Shown piece by piece: positions 42,463-52,947 of a DNA stretch of 64,000 bases. The position numbers and the translations under genes were made by a program. Each line of letters starts with the position of its first letter. Position 1 is the stretch's first letter. The DNA is from Rhodocollybia butyracea (lineage: Eukaryota > Basidiomycota > Agaricomycetes > Agaricales > Omphalotaceae): the NCBI GenBank assembly GCA_015501585.1, contig JADNRY010000022.1, positions 248,001-312,000 of the forward strand, given 5' to 3'. The notes under the pieces are model-generated. The model was not told the origin of the DNA. It searched no databases and saw only the letters and a list, made by a program, of their open reading frames with translations.

Positions 42463-43656
42463 ATGGCCAATGTCACTGTTGATGACGCGAATCCTTCCAT
42501 CGTTTATCTTCCTGATGGTGCTTGGAACACAAGGAACCCTTCCACACTATGCCCTTCGTGTACCGCAAATCCTAATTATACCATGATGTTCGACGACACC
42601 TTTCACGATGGAACAGTAAGTATAGTTTTTAATGAATGGCAAGGCTTGAGCTTGGGGCTTAGCCGGTCAACCTATAGTTCAATTCTGTATCTAGTGGGAG
42701 CAACAAATTTCCTAATGTTCCCCTCACAGCTAGCATGTCGTTCAATGGTTTGTGTAACGTTCTTTCCTTTCGAACATTTACCCACTCAGCCTTTGCTTAG
42801 GTACTGCCGTTTACATTTTCTGTGCCCTTGCTGATAGCTCGACCTCGCCGTACGGAGACTCTGACATGACATTCTATATTGATGGGGCAATTAGAGGTAC
42901 ATTTATACAGACTGCCCCAGGAACTCCCAAGGTCTACCAGTACTCTGTTCCCGTCTTCTCACTCACTTCGCTCTCTCCTGGACAACATACTTTGACGATT
43001 CAGAATGGGCATGTCAATGGTACCCGGGCTTTGATATTGCTGGATGAGATTATTTATACGTATGTGATCACGAGTGTGTCTCCGTACAGAATTTTATTTG
43101 TCTTCCCAATTTTAGAGATGCCAGTACCATTTCATCATCCGCATCCACCACTTCTCCAATTAGCTCTCAACAATCATCGACCTCCACTGAAGGTAGTGCA
43201 AAGTCGACAAAACAGAACCCGGGAATTATCATTGGCTCAATCGTTGCTGTTGCCCTTGGATTTGCGCTTTTCTTTTGGTGGAGGTGGAGGAGACCCCATT
43301 CAATTAGTCCGTGGCGCACCATGATAGATCCTGATAATCCAAGTAGTATTCCGATGTCAGAACCTCTCTCCACACCTTCTTCTCACCCAGCATATTCATC
43401 TGATGCACCAACCTCATTTGGTATTACTGCTGCGCCGTATTCTTCTTGGCAGGCTAATAGTGCTGTACCTGATATCCAGCCTGGCGTGCAACAAAGCACT
43501 ACCATCACCCATGATGCCGGTTCACCACTTCCATTCTATCCGTCCTCTGCGTTGCAGCCTCGACACGTCGAGGATGAAGCAACTCTGGATGATGCACCTC
43601 CAGCGTACGATGAACTAAGACGAATCGATACGGCCCAGGCAGTTATGAATCAGTAA
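42463..43656 (+). CDS. PPxY-tailed type-I membrane protein, paralogue 3
   Basis: Four exons as in paralogue 1, with the last exon starting at about 43117 after the CCAATTTTAG acceptor. The outer domain has MANVTVDDANPSIVYLPDGA, CPSCT, MMFDDTFHDGT, GTAVYIFCALADSS, MTFYIDGAIRGTF and VYQYSVPVFSLTSLSPGQHT. The Ser/Thr linker is shorter than in paralogue 1. Membrane helix: PGIIIGSIVAVALGFALFFW, then WRWRRPHS. The tail is shortened but keeps LDDAPPAYDELRRID and ends AVMNQ. All joins are open, so this copy looks functional. Confidence 0.8.
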
Positions 43657-44609
43657 TAATTCTTTTGAACCTCCAGGGCTGTCAAAATCTATTTGGTTTG
43701 TATCGGCAATTTGGTAGATACTACTTGTTGTACTACAGTAGTAGTAGTTCCTTTTAATTGCAAACATTGATGTTTGGGTTTCTCTCTGCCAGGTTGGTTG
43801 TGTCCAGAGGCTCAACGCAACTCTTTCTTTTTTTCGTACCCTTTTTCTTAAATTAGACGACGTCTTCAGTAAGTATGGGTATATACGTAGTAGGGCGTCT
43901 TAGGCGGTGCGGAGGCAATGCGAAGTTCAGCGCTGGTGCTTATAGCCATCACACCAGCTCGCATTTGATTTCACTCAAGCCGCTCATGAGTCTGATTTTT
44001 GTCTCAATCAAGCTTTTTTTGAGTCTCCCGAGTTTGTCTTAACTGGGTACCTAGCAGGTTCCGCAGCTGAGGTCTCCAGTTTTGTTCGAACATTTGCATC
44101 TAGTATAGCCTCGCTCACCACAGTATGGATTGAGTATGGAAATAGCTTTTTGAACAAATCGTGAAGCCAGCCATTCGCTGACCCAGCAGAAAGCGGCGCT
44201 AAATGATAGTACATATATTACTAGGATTATTACTAACAGTAAATCTGTCGCCGAGGCATCACATGACCGCGTCGTACAGCTTTTTTTTTTACAGTGACAT
44301 TGTCAGAATACCTCAGAAGACCGTGATTTGCCTTGGCACCTCCAGGCTCCCCGTAGTATGGAACTGAGACCGGAAGTGTGTCACATAGCCATTAATATAA
44401 TGAGAATCTCATCAGTGTTTTAGAGCTCTTGACTCATCTCTTCGAGTACAGTATTTCTTCCTATTTCTTCCCTTTTTATAAGTGACTACTACTCACCTTC
44501 GGCCTCCCTCCTAAAGCCTGCGGCAGTCCGTTCCTTTTATCTCCTTTGTCTGTGGCCGAAGTGTTTTTTCGTGCTACATAGTATTGTTGCAAAGTTTCTT
44601 GCTACCACA
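43657..44609. other. Spacer repeat and promoter of paralogue 4
   Basis: 43795-44280 is the third copy of the dispersed spacer repeat, with TCACATGACCGCGTCGTAC at 44259-44277. 44430-44609 is the conserved leader. No gene is seen. Confidence 0.55.
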
Positions 44610-45559
44610 ATGCCAGCTAATGTCACCATTGACGACGCAAGTCCTTCCATCGTTTATCTTCCTGATGGTGCTTGGAACACGAGGAGTATTTCCACACCGT
44701 GCCCCTCGTGTACAGCAAATCTTAATTATGCCATGATGTTCGACGACACTTTTCACGATGGAACAGTGAGTATAATTTTTGATGGATGGTAAGGCTTGAG
44801 GCTTAACCTGTTAACCTATAGTTCAATTCCGTACCTGGGAGCGTCAACTTTCCTAATGTTCCTCTCACGGCTAGCATGTTGTTCAATGGTTTGTGTAAAG
44901 TTTTCCTTCAAGTACTCGTTAAGTCTTTCTCGCTTAGGTACTGCCGTCTACATTTTTTGTGCCCTTGCCGATAGCTCGATTAAACCGGACGGAGATTCTG
45001 ACATGACATTCTTCATTGATGGTGTAATTCGAGGTACGTTTGCACAGAGTGCCCTAGGAACTCCCAATGTCTACCAGTACTCTGTCCCCGTCTTCTCAAT
45101 CACTTTGCTCTCTCCTGGACAACATACTCTGACAATTCAGAATGGGCATGTCAATGGTATCAAGGCTTTGACATTGCTGGATAAGATTATCTATACGTAT
45201 GTGATCACCAATATGTCTCCGTACCAAATCTTATCTGTCTTCTCAATTTTAGAGCTGTCGAATCTACTTCATCGACCTCCGCTGAAGACAGTGCAAAGTC
45301 GACAAAAAAGGACCCGGGAATTATCATTGGCCCAATCGTTGCTGCTTTTCTTATTGTCCTTGGCTTAGGGTTTTTCTTCTGGTGGAGGTGGAGAAAGCCT
45401 CAGTCGATTAACCCCCAGCGCACCACGATAGATCGTGATGCGCATAGTAGTACTCGGAATACTTTGATGTCGGAACCTTGCTCCATACCTTCTCACACAG
45501 CTTGTCCATCTGCTTCTTATCCAATCTACACCAAAGCACGCTATCAGACCCTTGTCTAG
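44610..45559 (+). CDS. Membrane protein, paralogue 4, truncated tail
   Basis: The outer domain is intact (MPANVTIDDASPSIVYLPDG, CPSCT, MMFDDTFHDGT, GTAVYIFCALADSS, MTFFIDGVIRGTF, VYQYSVPVFSITLLSPGQHT). The Ser/Thr linker is reduced to a few residues (AVESTSSTSAEDSAKSTKK), and the helix is GIIIGPIVAAFLIVLGLGFF with WWRWRKPQ. The tail ends early at TAG 45557-45559. Downstream, 45560-45870 still resembles the tail of paralogue 5 but in shifting frames, with a PSAYDE remnant in place of PPAYDE. The protein would be membrane-anchored without the WW-binding motif. Confidence 0.7.
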
Positions 45560-46600
45560 CGGAGGTGGCAATGGGCACAGAATGGTTCATAGTTCCACCG
45601 CGTCTTACACAAGTAATGTTATCCCTTGTATTCAGGCAAGCGTTGAGCTGGTACACCATCGATATCGTATCAGTCCATCTCGTTGCAGCCGTTCAACAAA
45701 GTACTACCATCCCTCATGATGCTAAATTACTAATTCACCATTGACATCTTATACGTCCTCTGCGTCGCGACGACCCGTCGAGGATGAAGCAACTCCGGAT
45801 GATGCACCTTCAGCCTATGACGAAAATCGATTCGGGCTGCCGAGGATCGTAAAACTGCAGTTGTTTTGAACTTCGGGGCTGTCAAATGTATTGATTCGCT
45901 ATGTACCAGCACTTTGGTAGATAATCACTGTAGTAATTCCTTTTACTTGCAAACGCGATTCCAGGTGTGATGATGTGATCGTAAGAATTAAAATATGTCG
46001 AACTGAAGTATCACATGACCGCATCGTACAGCGAGTAGTTTGTTAGCTAGTTTAAGTAGTTAGTCTTTTGCGAAATACTTGTTCGCATATAAAGTGTTCT
46101 GTGAAGAGATTGTTTCGTGGCTTCCCGCAATTTGTAATAAATTACCGAATATAGAAATTATTGATCGTATTGATCATGCGTGCGCATCTTGAACTTCCGT
46201 TTTACTTACCAGTCCATATCGACTGCAACTATGACCAAGGCAGAGACTCTGGAGGAGCTTCTAAGATTGGCCTATGCCCTACTGGCTGCATCTGAAGCTC
46301 TGAATGACGTTGAGGATAGTACGTTCTACCTTAGAAGACTGCCTGGTACTATGGAATTGACTTCGGAAGCGTGCATAGCTATTAAATTTTAAATATAGAT
46401 GGATATCATTTTCTCATCACTTCTTCACCATCGCTACAGTCTTTCATCGCTACAGTCTTTCTTCCCTTTTTCCGTGACTACTCGCCTTCGATTTTTTCTC
46501 CCAAAACTTGGGGGGGCCGCTCTCCGTTCCTTCTATTTCCTCCGTTTGTGGGTGAGACGTCTTTCGTACTTGTACTGTTGCAGATCTTCTTGCCACCGTG
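45560..46600. other. Tail relic of paralogue 4 and promoter of paralogue 5
   Basis: Tail relic up to about 45870. The motif variant TCACATGACCGCATCGTAC lies at 46011-46029 and the conserved leader at 46430-46600. A short frame at 46180-46392 has no support. Confidence 0.5.
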
Positions 46601-48033
46601 ATGGCCAATATCACTATTGACGACGCGGATCCTTCCATCGTTTATCTCCCTGATGGGGCTTGGAACACAAGGAATTCTTCTACACCATGCCCTTCGTGTA
46701 CCGCAAATCCTGATATTACCATGATGTTCGACGACACTTTTCACGATGGAACAGTAAGTATAATCCCTGATGAATGGCACCTTGCGGCTTATCCTGTGAA
46801 CCTATAGTTCAATTCCGTTCCTGGGAGCAACAACTTTCCTAATGTTACCCTCACAGCTACTATGTCGTTCAATGGTTTGTGTGTTTCTTTCCAAGTTTTT
46901 ACCCGCTAAGTCTTTCTTGCTTAGGTACTGCCGTTTATGTTTTTTGTGCCCTTGCCGATAGCTCGACTGGGCCGGACGGAGATTCTGATATGACATTCTT
47001 CATTGATGGGGTAATTCGAGGTACATTTGCACAGACTGCCCCAGGAATTCCCAATGTCTACCAGTACTCTGTCCCCGTCTTCTCGATCACTTCACTCTCT
47101 CCTGGACAACATACTCTGATAATTCAGAATGGGCATGTCAATGGTATCAAGGCTTTGACAATGCTGGATGAGATTATTTATACGTATGTGATCACCAGTA
47201 TGTCTCCGTACAGAGATTTATTTGTCATCAATTTTAGAGAGGTTGTCGATACCACTTCATCATCCACCTCTGTATCCTCATCTAGCCAGTCTATTTCATC
47301 AACTTCTCCAATTAGCTCTCAACAATCGCCGACCTCCATTCCAGACAGTGCAAAGTCGACAAAAAAGAACTCGGGAATTATCATTGGCCCAATCATTGCT
47401 GTTGTTCTTGCTGTTGCCCTTGGAGTAGGGCTTTTCTTCTGGTGGAGGCGAAGGAAACCCCAATCAATTAACCCACAGCGCACCACGATAGATCCTGATG
47501 CTCCGAGTGGTACTTGGATGTCGGAACCTCTCTCCATTCCCTCTTCTCATCCAGCATATTCATCTGCTTCTGATGGACCAGCCTCATTTGGCATTAATGC
47601 TGCGCCGTCCTCTTCTTGGCAGGCTAATAATGCTATAACTGGTCCTTCTGATACCCAATCTCGTCCTTTACCCACTTCAATGCAAGCTACCGAACTCTTG
47701 TCTAGCAGTGGTCGTGGCAATGGACCCAGAGCAGGTCATAGTTCCACTGCATCTTACCCAAGTAATGTCACATCCGAGATCGAGGCAAATATTGGCAATG
47801 TCGGCACGCCATCGAAATTGTATCAGTCCTCCACCTCGTCGCAACCCGTTCAACAAAGCACTATCATCACTCCTGATACCGGTTCATCACTGGCATCCTA
47901 TACGTCCTCTGCGTTGCAGCGACACGTCAAGGATGAAGCAACTCTGGATGATGCACCTCCAGCGTATGATGAACTAGGACGAAAATCGATTCGGGCCACT
48001 GGGGATCGCAAAACTGTAGTTATAAATCGGTGA
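46601..48033 (+). CDS. PPxY-tailed type-I membrane protein, paralogue 5 (fullest copy)
   Basis: Four exons; the last (from about 47240) is open to 48033. Outer domain MANITIDDADPSIVYLPDGA ... MMFDDTFHDGT ... GTAVYVFCALADSSTGPDGD, MTFFIDGVIRGTFAQTAPGI, VYQYSVPVFSITSLSPGQHT and MLDEIIYT. Long Ser/Thr linker (SSSTSVSSSSQSISSTSPIS), helix GIIIGPIIAVVLAVALGVGL, and WWRRRKPQ. The long Ser-rich tail has PLPTSMQATELLSSSGRGNG, LDDAPPAYDELGRKS and ends TVVINR. This is the reference for reading the lesions in copies 2 and 4. Confidence 0.82.
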
Positions 48034-48222
48034 CAGTTCTTTTGGTCCTCCAGGACTGTAATTCGTTCTGCATCGGCACCAGATCGGCACTTTGGTAGAT
48101 AATCGTAGTAATTCCTTTTACCAATCAAATCATTAATCGCACGATCATATGACCGCGTTGTATACCATGTACTCTTTTCTGAACCACATATCTTGTTTAT
48201 CATCACCGATTCATTAACCACA
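48034..48222. promoter_or_regulatory. Upstream region of KNL1
   Basis: Contains the diverged motif TCATATGACCGCGTTGTAT at 48145-48163, so the end of the duplicated membrane-protein unit reaches to within about 60 bases of the kinetochore gene. Confidence 0.4.
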
Positions 48223-51200
48223 ATGGCTATCGCCTCAGACTCGAGCGGAAGTCTATCGCTGTGCCGCACGAGGCCAAAATAATAAAACCTAGGAGGAAAC
48301 GAGCATACAGTAGCTTTGGAACAAGTAAACTCAGCCCGCTTGCGAGGTCCAGGCTTTCAATAGTGAGTACTGTTTCCAATATCACCTAGCCTTCTCTAAC
48401 AGAAACTACTAGGGAAATGTTAAGGGAATATTGAAGTCAAGGTCATCGCTATCACAATCAACAAACTCGCCTTCCTCGCAGCGATCTCGCCCACAGTCCC
48501 AGTCATTCGTCGACGACAGCGCTAATGCTACACAATCTATGGATATAACGCAGGACTATCAGGCTCCCATCAGTGACAACCAGGGTCGTAAATCATTAGG
48601 AAGACGAGTCAGCTTTGGAGCCAGTGTTCATGTTCGTGTTTTCAAGAATAATATCAAAAAAGACGACGACGATACGACAAGTAGCACTGCCTCATCGCAA
48701 AGCTCTCCAAGTCATCCTGCTGACGCTTCTTTCTCTGACGATGATCCTGTTCCTGCTGCTCCCGTTTTCAACGATGAGAACGCATATCCTGGTGCCAACC
48801 GGCGGCGTTCATCTATGCGAAAATCCATCGCAGCTAGTGAAGATATGGACATGACATCCAATAGTATAGGAGCATTCATATCCGATGACCAGATGATGCT
48901 GAACGAAGATGTAGATTTTGACGAGGAAGACAGTGGGTTCGATGTAACCCAGTCAATGAGGGAAAACTCCCAGAGACCTTCCGCTGGTGGCAATTTGAGG
49001 ACTCCCTTGTCGCAAATATCATCGAATCCACCTCCTCCAGAAGAGGAATCATTCACGTCGGAGCAATCATACGCGAGTGATGGAGACCGCTCAGAACCCA
49101 TGGAATTCACGATTCCTCTCAATCAACCGCTCCGCCCTGCGAGTCAGGATGAAGCATGGCTTGCACTCGTCAAGGCAACTCACGCCGGTGACTCAAGCAT
49201 GGCTACGTCTGAGGACATGGACGAAGTAGACGACGGTGGTGTTGAAGCCATCGTTTCACGCGATAGAAAGGCGCGACATACATTCAATTTCGACGATCCT
49301 TCGAACGATTCGGTTGATGTCAGCTTTGGAGAAGCAGATGATGTAGGGAACCAAACTATGGATCTCAGCAAAGTGATGGGCAGAGTTAGTTTCGGAGGAG
49401 ACTTTGGACGGCCGAGTATGGCTTCATCGATGGATGAATCCGAGGTTTACGGCGACATCGTTCCCGCCACCTCCACTCCTCGTCCTAGCTTCGCACCACA
49501 GCCGAATCTTCCTACCATCGAATCACCAGAACCTACAACTGCGCCACAAGCCCAAGTAACACAGCCAATGCCCACTCTGGGAGTGTTTACAGCTCCTTCC
49601 AAATCTCCAACTTCCATAGCACAACCACCGCCCGCAGTATTCAAACCTCCTTCTGTCACCTCTCCAAGGAAAATCAATGTGTTTACGCCGAGATCTTCTA
49701 CCAAACCCTCCCCTGCGAAACCTGCCCCGAGGCAATTTTCAGCCGCTTTCGCCCCACCGGTAGCTCGATCCACTCCGAAAAAAGCTGTGGAAAATAACGC
49801 AGCTGAATCTTCGCATACTGTGCCTAATAAGCGAGAACGCACAATTTCTGCTCCTTCTCTGGTGGATCCTGACAGACCCTCCCCGGCTAAGCGTCAGGCC
49901 ATAGAGGTGAACCGGTCGAATAAAGTGGTTCCGTTTACTCTTACCTCTTCTGAACCATCTCCGGTGAGGAGCGTTGAGAAACCGAGACCGCTTTCTCCTA
50001 GTAAACGGGCTCCGTTCCAAGCCTCTGCGCAGCCCAAACCGAGCTCAATTCGGCGACCTTCCGGATACTTTGCGCGGAGGAAGAGTCTTGGTGTGGGACT
50101 TGCGTCTGCGTCGCAGGAGTCACAAGAGGACGATACTACTTCTGATGCCACTGTCGCGAAAAGGACAGTTGCCATGGATTCTCGACGAGCGAGTGTGAGC
50201 TCAGGACCGTCCGACGCTTGGACTCGATTCGACAAGTCCAGTGCTTTAAACGCGAAAGGTAATACGAAACCGGTATCAGCGCAGATGGAAGGACAAGAGG
50301 AAGAGCGCACGCGACTGGCCTCTTCATCATCGGAAAGCTCGACATCCGCTAACCCAGAGCCGATCGAATACGGCCTTGAAAAGACGCATCCAGTTGACCT
50401 TTCAGTAACCCTTGAAGCGGGCGGTTTTGGTGATGAGGTGGAAACAGATGAGGAAGCCTCTACTTCTACCACAGAACAGCCGGGAAATGTAGGCGAACAA
50501 GTAGGTCTTTCTCACTAGTACCGTGTTCCGCTCTAAAGTTATTATTATCCCCCTAGCCTCCGATATCCATCCAAAGATTCTTTTGAAATGACCGATATAA
50601 AGTTTATGGACCTCAGCGCCCCTCGCCGTTCAACTTACGCCGCCGGACAGATTCCTTCTCTTCAGCCTCGCAACGCTGCAGAGATACCCCTCGCGGAGTA
50701 TGCTGTGGCCATGGCCATTGATGTTCCCCAGCTAGTTCTGTACTCACGCGTGTCTCGGGATCTTGAAGATTGGGTGGAACGAAGTAGAGCGGACGTCATG
50801 CAGCACGAGGAGGACGCAGCAACGGTAACACCTGAACTTTTTACAGAATACTTTCACGCGGATAAAGAGGGACAGTTGGAATTGCTGGCAAGTATTTAGG
50901 GTCTTACGGATTGTACACTGTTCTGATATGGTGTTTTCTATATAGCATCAACTCGGTCTGATTAGGAAAAACACTCGACTACAAGCAAAGTCTGAATGGT
51001 ATGACTGGAAGCTGCAGTGGATAGAACGTTTGAAACACACAGCCCAGACTGCTTTCCACGATTTGCAAAAGGTAATCGGAACGCTTTCTCCAGAAGCCTT
51101 GGTCCCATTTTTAGTATCATTTTACAGGATGCCAAAACTCTAGCCAAACTCAAGACAGAAACGGACGAGATTGTACCTGAGTTGCAACGAGAGTACGACG

Positions 51201-52337
51201 AAATTTCACGCCTCCTGGAAGCTGAACAGCAAGAGGTAGCGGAAATCGAGAAATGTGATCAAGAATATCTCAATGAACTCAAGACTTCTATCGCTGAACA
51301 AAAGTCAGTGTTGTTAACTCTGCTTTGATTCTTTTATGAACACACATATCTGTTCGTAGCGTGGAAGTTGAATCTCTCCGAGCTGAAGTCAAGGAAGCCG
51401 ATGATCGGCTCCAGTGGCTTCAAGAACGAGTTGAGAACATCGGCCAACAGAAACGCGAGCATACTGTTGCAATCGCTGAAGCCAACAGACTCTTACAAGT
51501 TCAGACCAACAGTACTTGTGCAGAAGTCTTCCGTCTCAAGAGTGTGCTCACTATTCGTTATATCTACGCCCGTGCGCTAATCGTGCTATTCTTCTAGATG
51601 AGCTCCAAACGCTCGAAGACTTGCATATGTTCCATATATCGAAGGTCCAATCCGACCTTTTCGAATACATTTATGCCTCCGAATATCATGTCATCATACC
51701 TTGTCGGGACTACCTCCCGCTCACAGAACGAATCCAAATCTTGAGGCTTGCTGAGGTTCAGTCCAAGTTCAAAGATGAATTTCCACGCCTCAGCAGCTTT
51801 CTTCTTTCCGCTGCAAATGAGTACATACGCACCAAAAAAAGCAATGACCGTCCAAAATGTCTGATTATCTTTTTGAATTTGTTTCTTGTTTTCTCATTGT
51901 TGTTCCAACCTAGATTGTACAACGATTGGCAGACTTTTGGTCCTCGACTACGCAGATTCGTGCTCAACTTCGTCAGCTGTCAATCAAGTACCCAGTTGAG
52001 ATAGAGCCTAGGAGACAATTTTCCGAATTCGCTGCGCGTACTATGGTTCTATTCCCTAGGAAGAAAGCCAAGGTATATATATCCTTTATCTTCAACTCGG
52101 AAACCTTTGCTTGTTGGCCTCTTTCGATTGGATCTCTTCGCTGGGAAGTCGAAGTAGGTTATGGACCTATTGAGTATGTTTGTTGCCTTGCGATTAACAG
52201 TGATTGACTGACCTATTCTGACCAGCAAACAAGCTGTTCTTAAGGCCGTCGATCAGAGGATGGGCCAGGTCACATCCTCATCGAACTATGCTTGCCTTAT
52301 AGATGCGTGTATCGAGGCCCAGGAAACCTGTGGGTGA
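48223..52337 (+). CDS. SPC7: Kinetochore scaffold KNL1/Spc7
   Basis: Part of the KMN network linking centromeres to microtubules and recruiting checkpoint proteins. Exon 1 ends ARSRLSI at 48362; exon 2 (about 48416-50512) begins GNVKGILKSRSSLSQ. This is followed by a long disordered region with MELT-like repeats (EDMDMTSN, NQTMDLSKVMGRVSFGG, ATQSMDITQDY) and Pro/Ser/Lys-rich SPxK sites. The next exon has the Spc7 hallmark ISIQRFFEMTDIKFMDLSAP; later exons are coiled coil and an RWD-type end. The last exon ends CIEAQETCG at 52337. The ATG at 48223 (MAIASDSS) is one base out of frame with RKSIAVPHEAKIIKPRRKRA; a missing base near 48245 would reconcile them. One intron near 50888 may use a GCAAGT donor. 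Confidence 0.85.
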
Positions 52338-52947
52338 TTCAGACGAGGCTTTTTTTTGTCATCTCGCACTATTTTATTTCTTGGTTCCCAATATCGTTAT
52401 CAATGTCATACGTACTTACAGGTTATCAGTGTTATGTTCAGTGTTATGTTCAGTGTTATGTACATATTATCATGTCCGCATACTACAAGGGCATTATATA
52501 GTGTCTTTGGATCCAGATAATACATTCTATTCATTGCGGTTTGCTGAACAGACAAATCGACCTAAGAAAAGCCACCTTCAGGTTCTTACACACATCAGTC
52601 AATTTCAATTTGGTTTTGCTTGTACTGCCTGTACAGGGCTTTCTTGATTTCCCCCCAAGCGCAAGAGAAAGTTGCCAGGGAACAGCATTCCCAATGCAAC
52701 GATGCTATGCAGATGGGTGTCAGGTCAACACTGCACAAAACCTAAATATGTTCATACCATCTAGAAAAACGCAGTGAGCAGACAGTCTTCTGAGTATTGG
52801 ATAGTATAACCTACAGTTATCACACTATCTTCAATTGCATAAAAAACAAAATGATCTGGAAAGCCTTGCGAGCGAGCCACCTCACGGACGGTGAGAATTC
52901 GACGACACTAAGTGACTAGCCACTTGAGAAGTAACTTTAAAGGTAAT
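52338..52947. other. Convergent spacer between KNL1 and DNMT1
   Basis: No gene is seen. Contains a small tandem, about three units of GTTATGTTCA(GT), near 52427-52462. Confidence 0.55.

Noticed and set aside
49447..50472. Long minus-strand frames over KNL1 exon 2
   Set aside because: Shadow frames of a low-complexity exon; the plus strand has splice-consistent KNL1 hallmarks on both sides.
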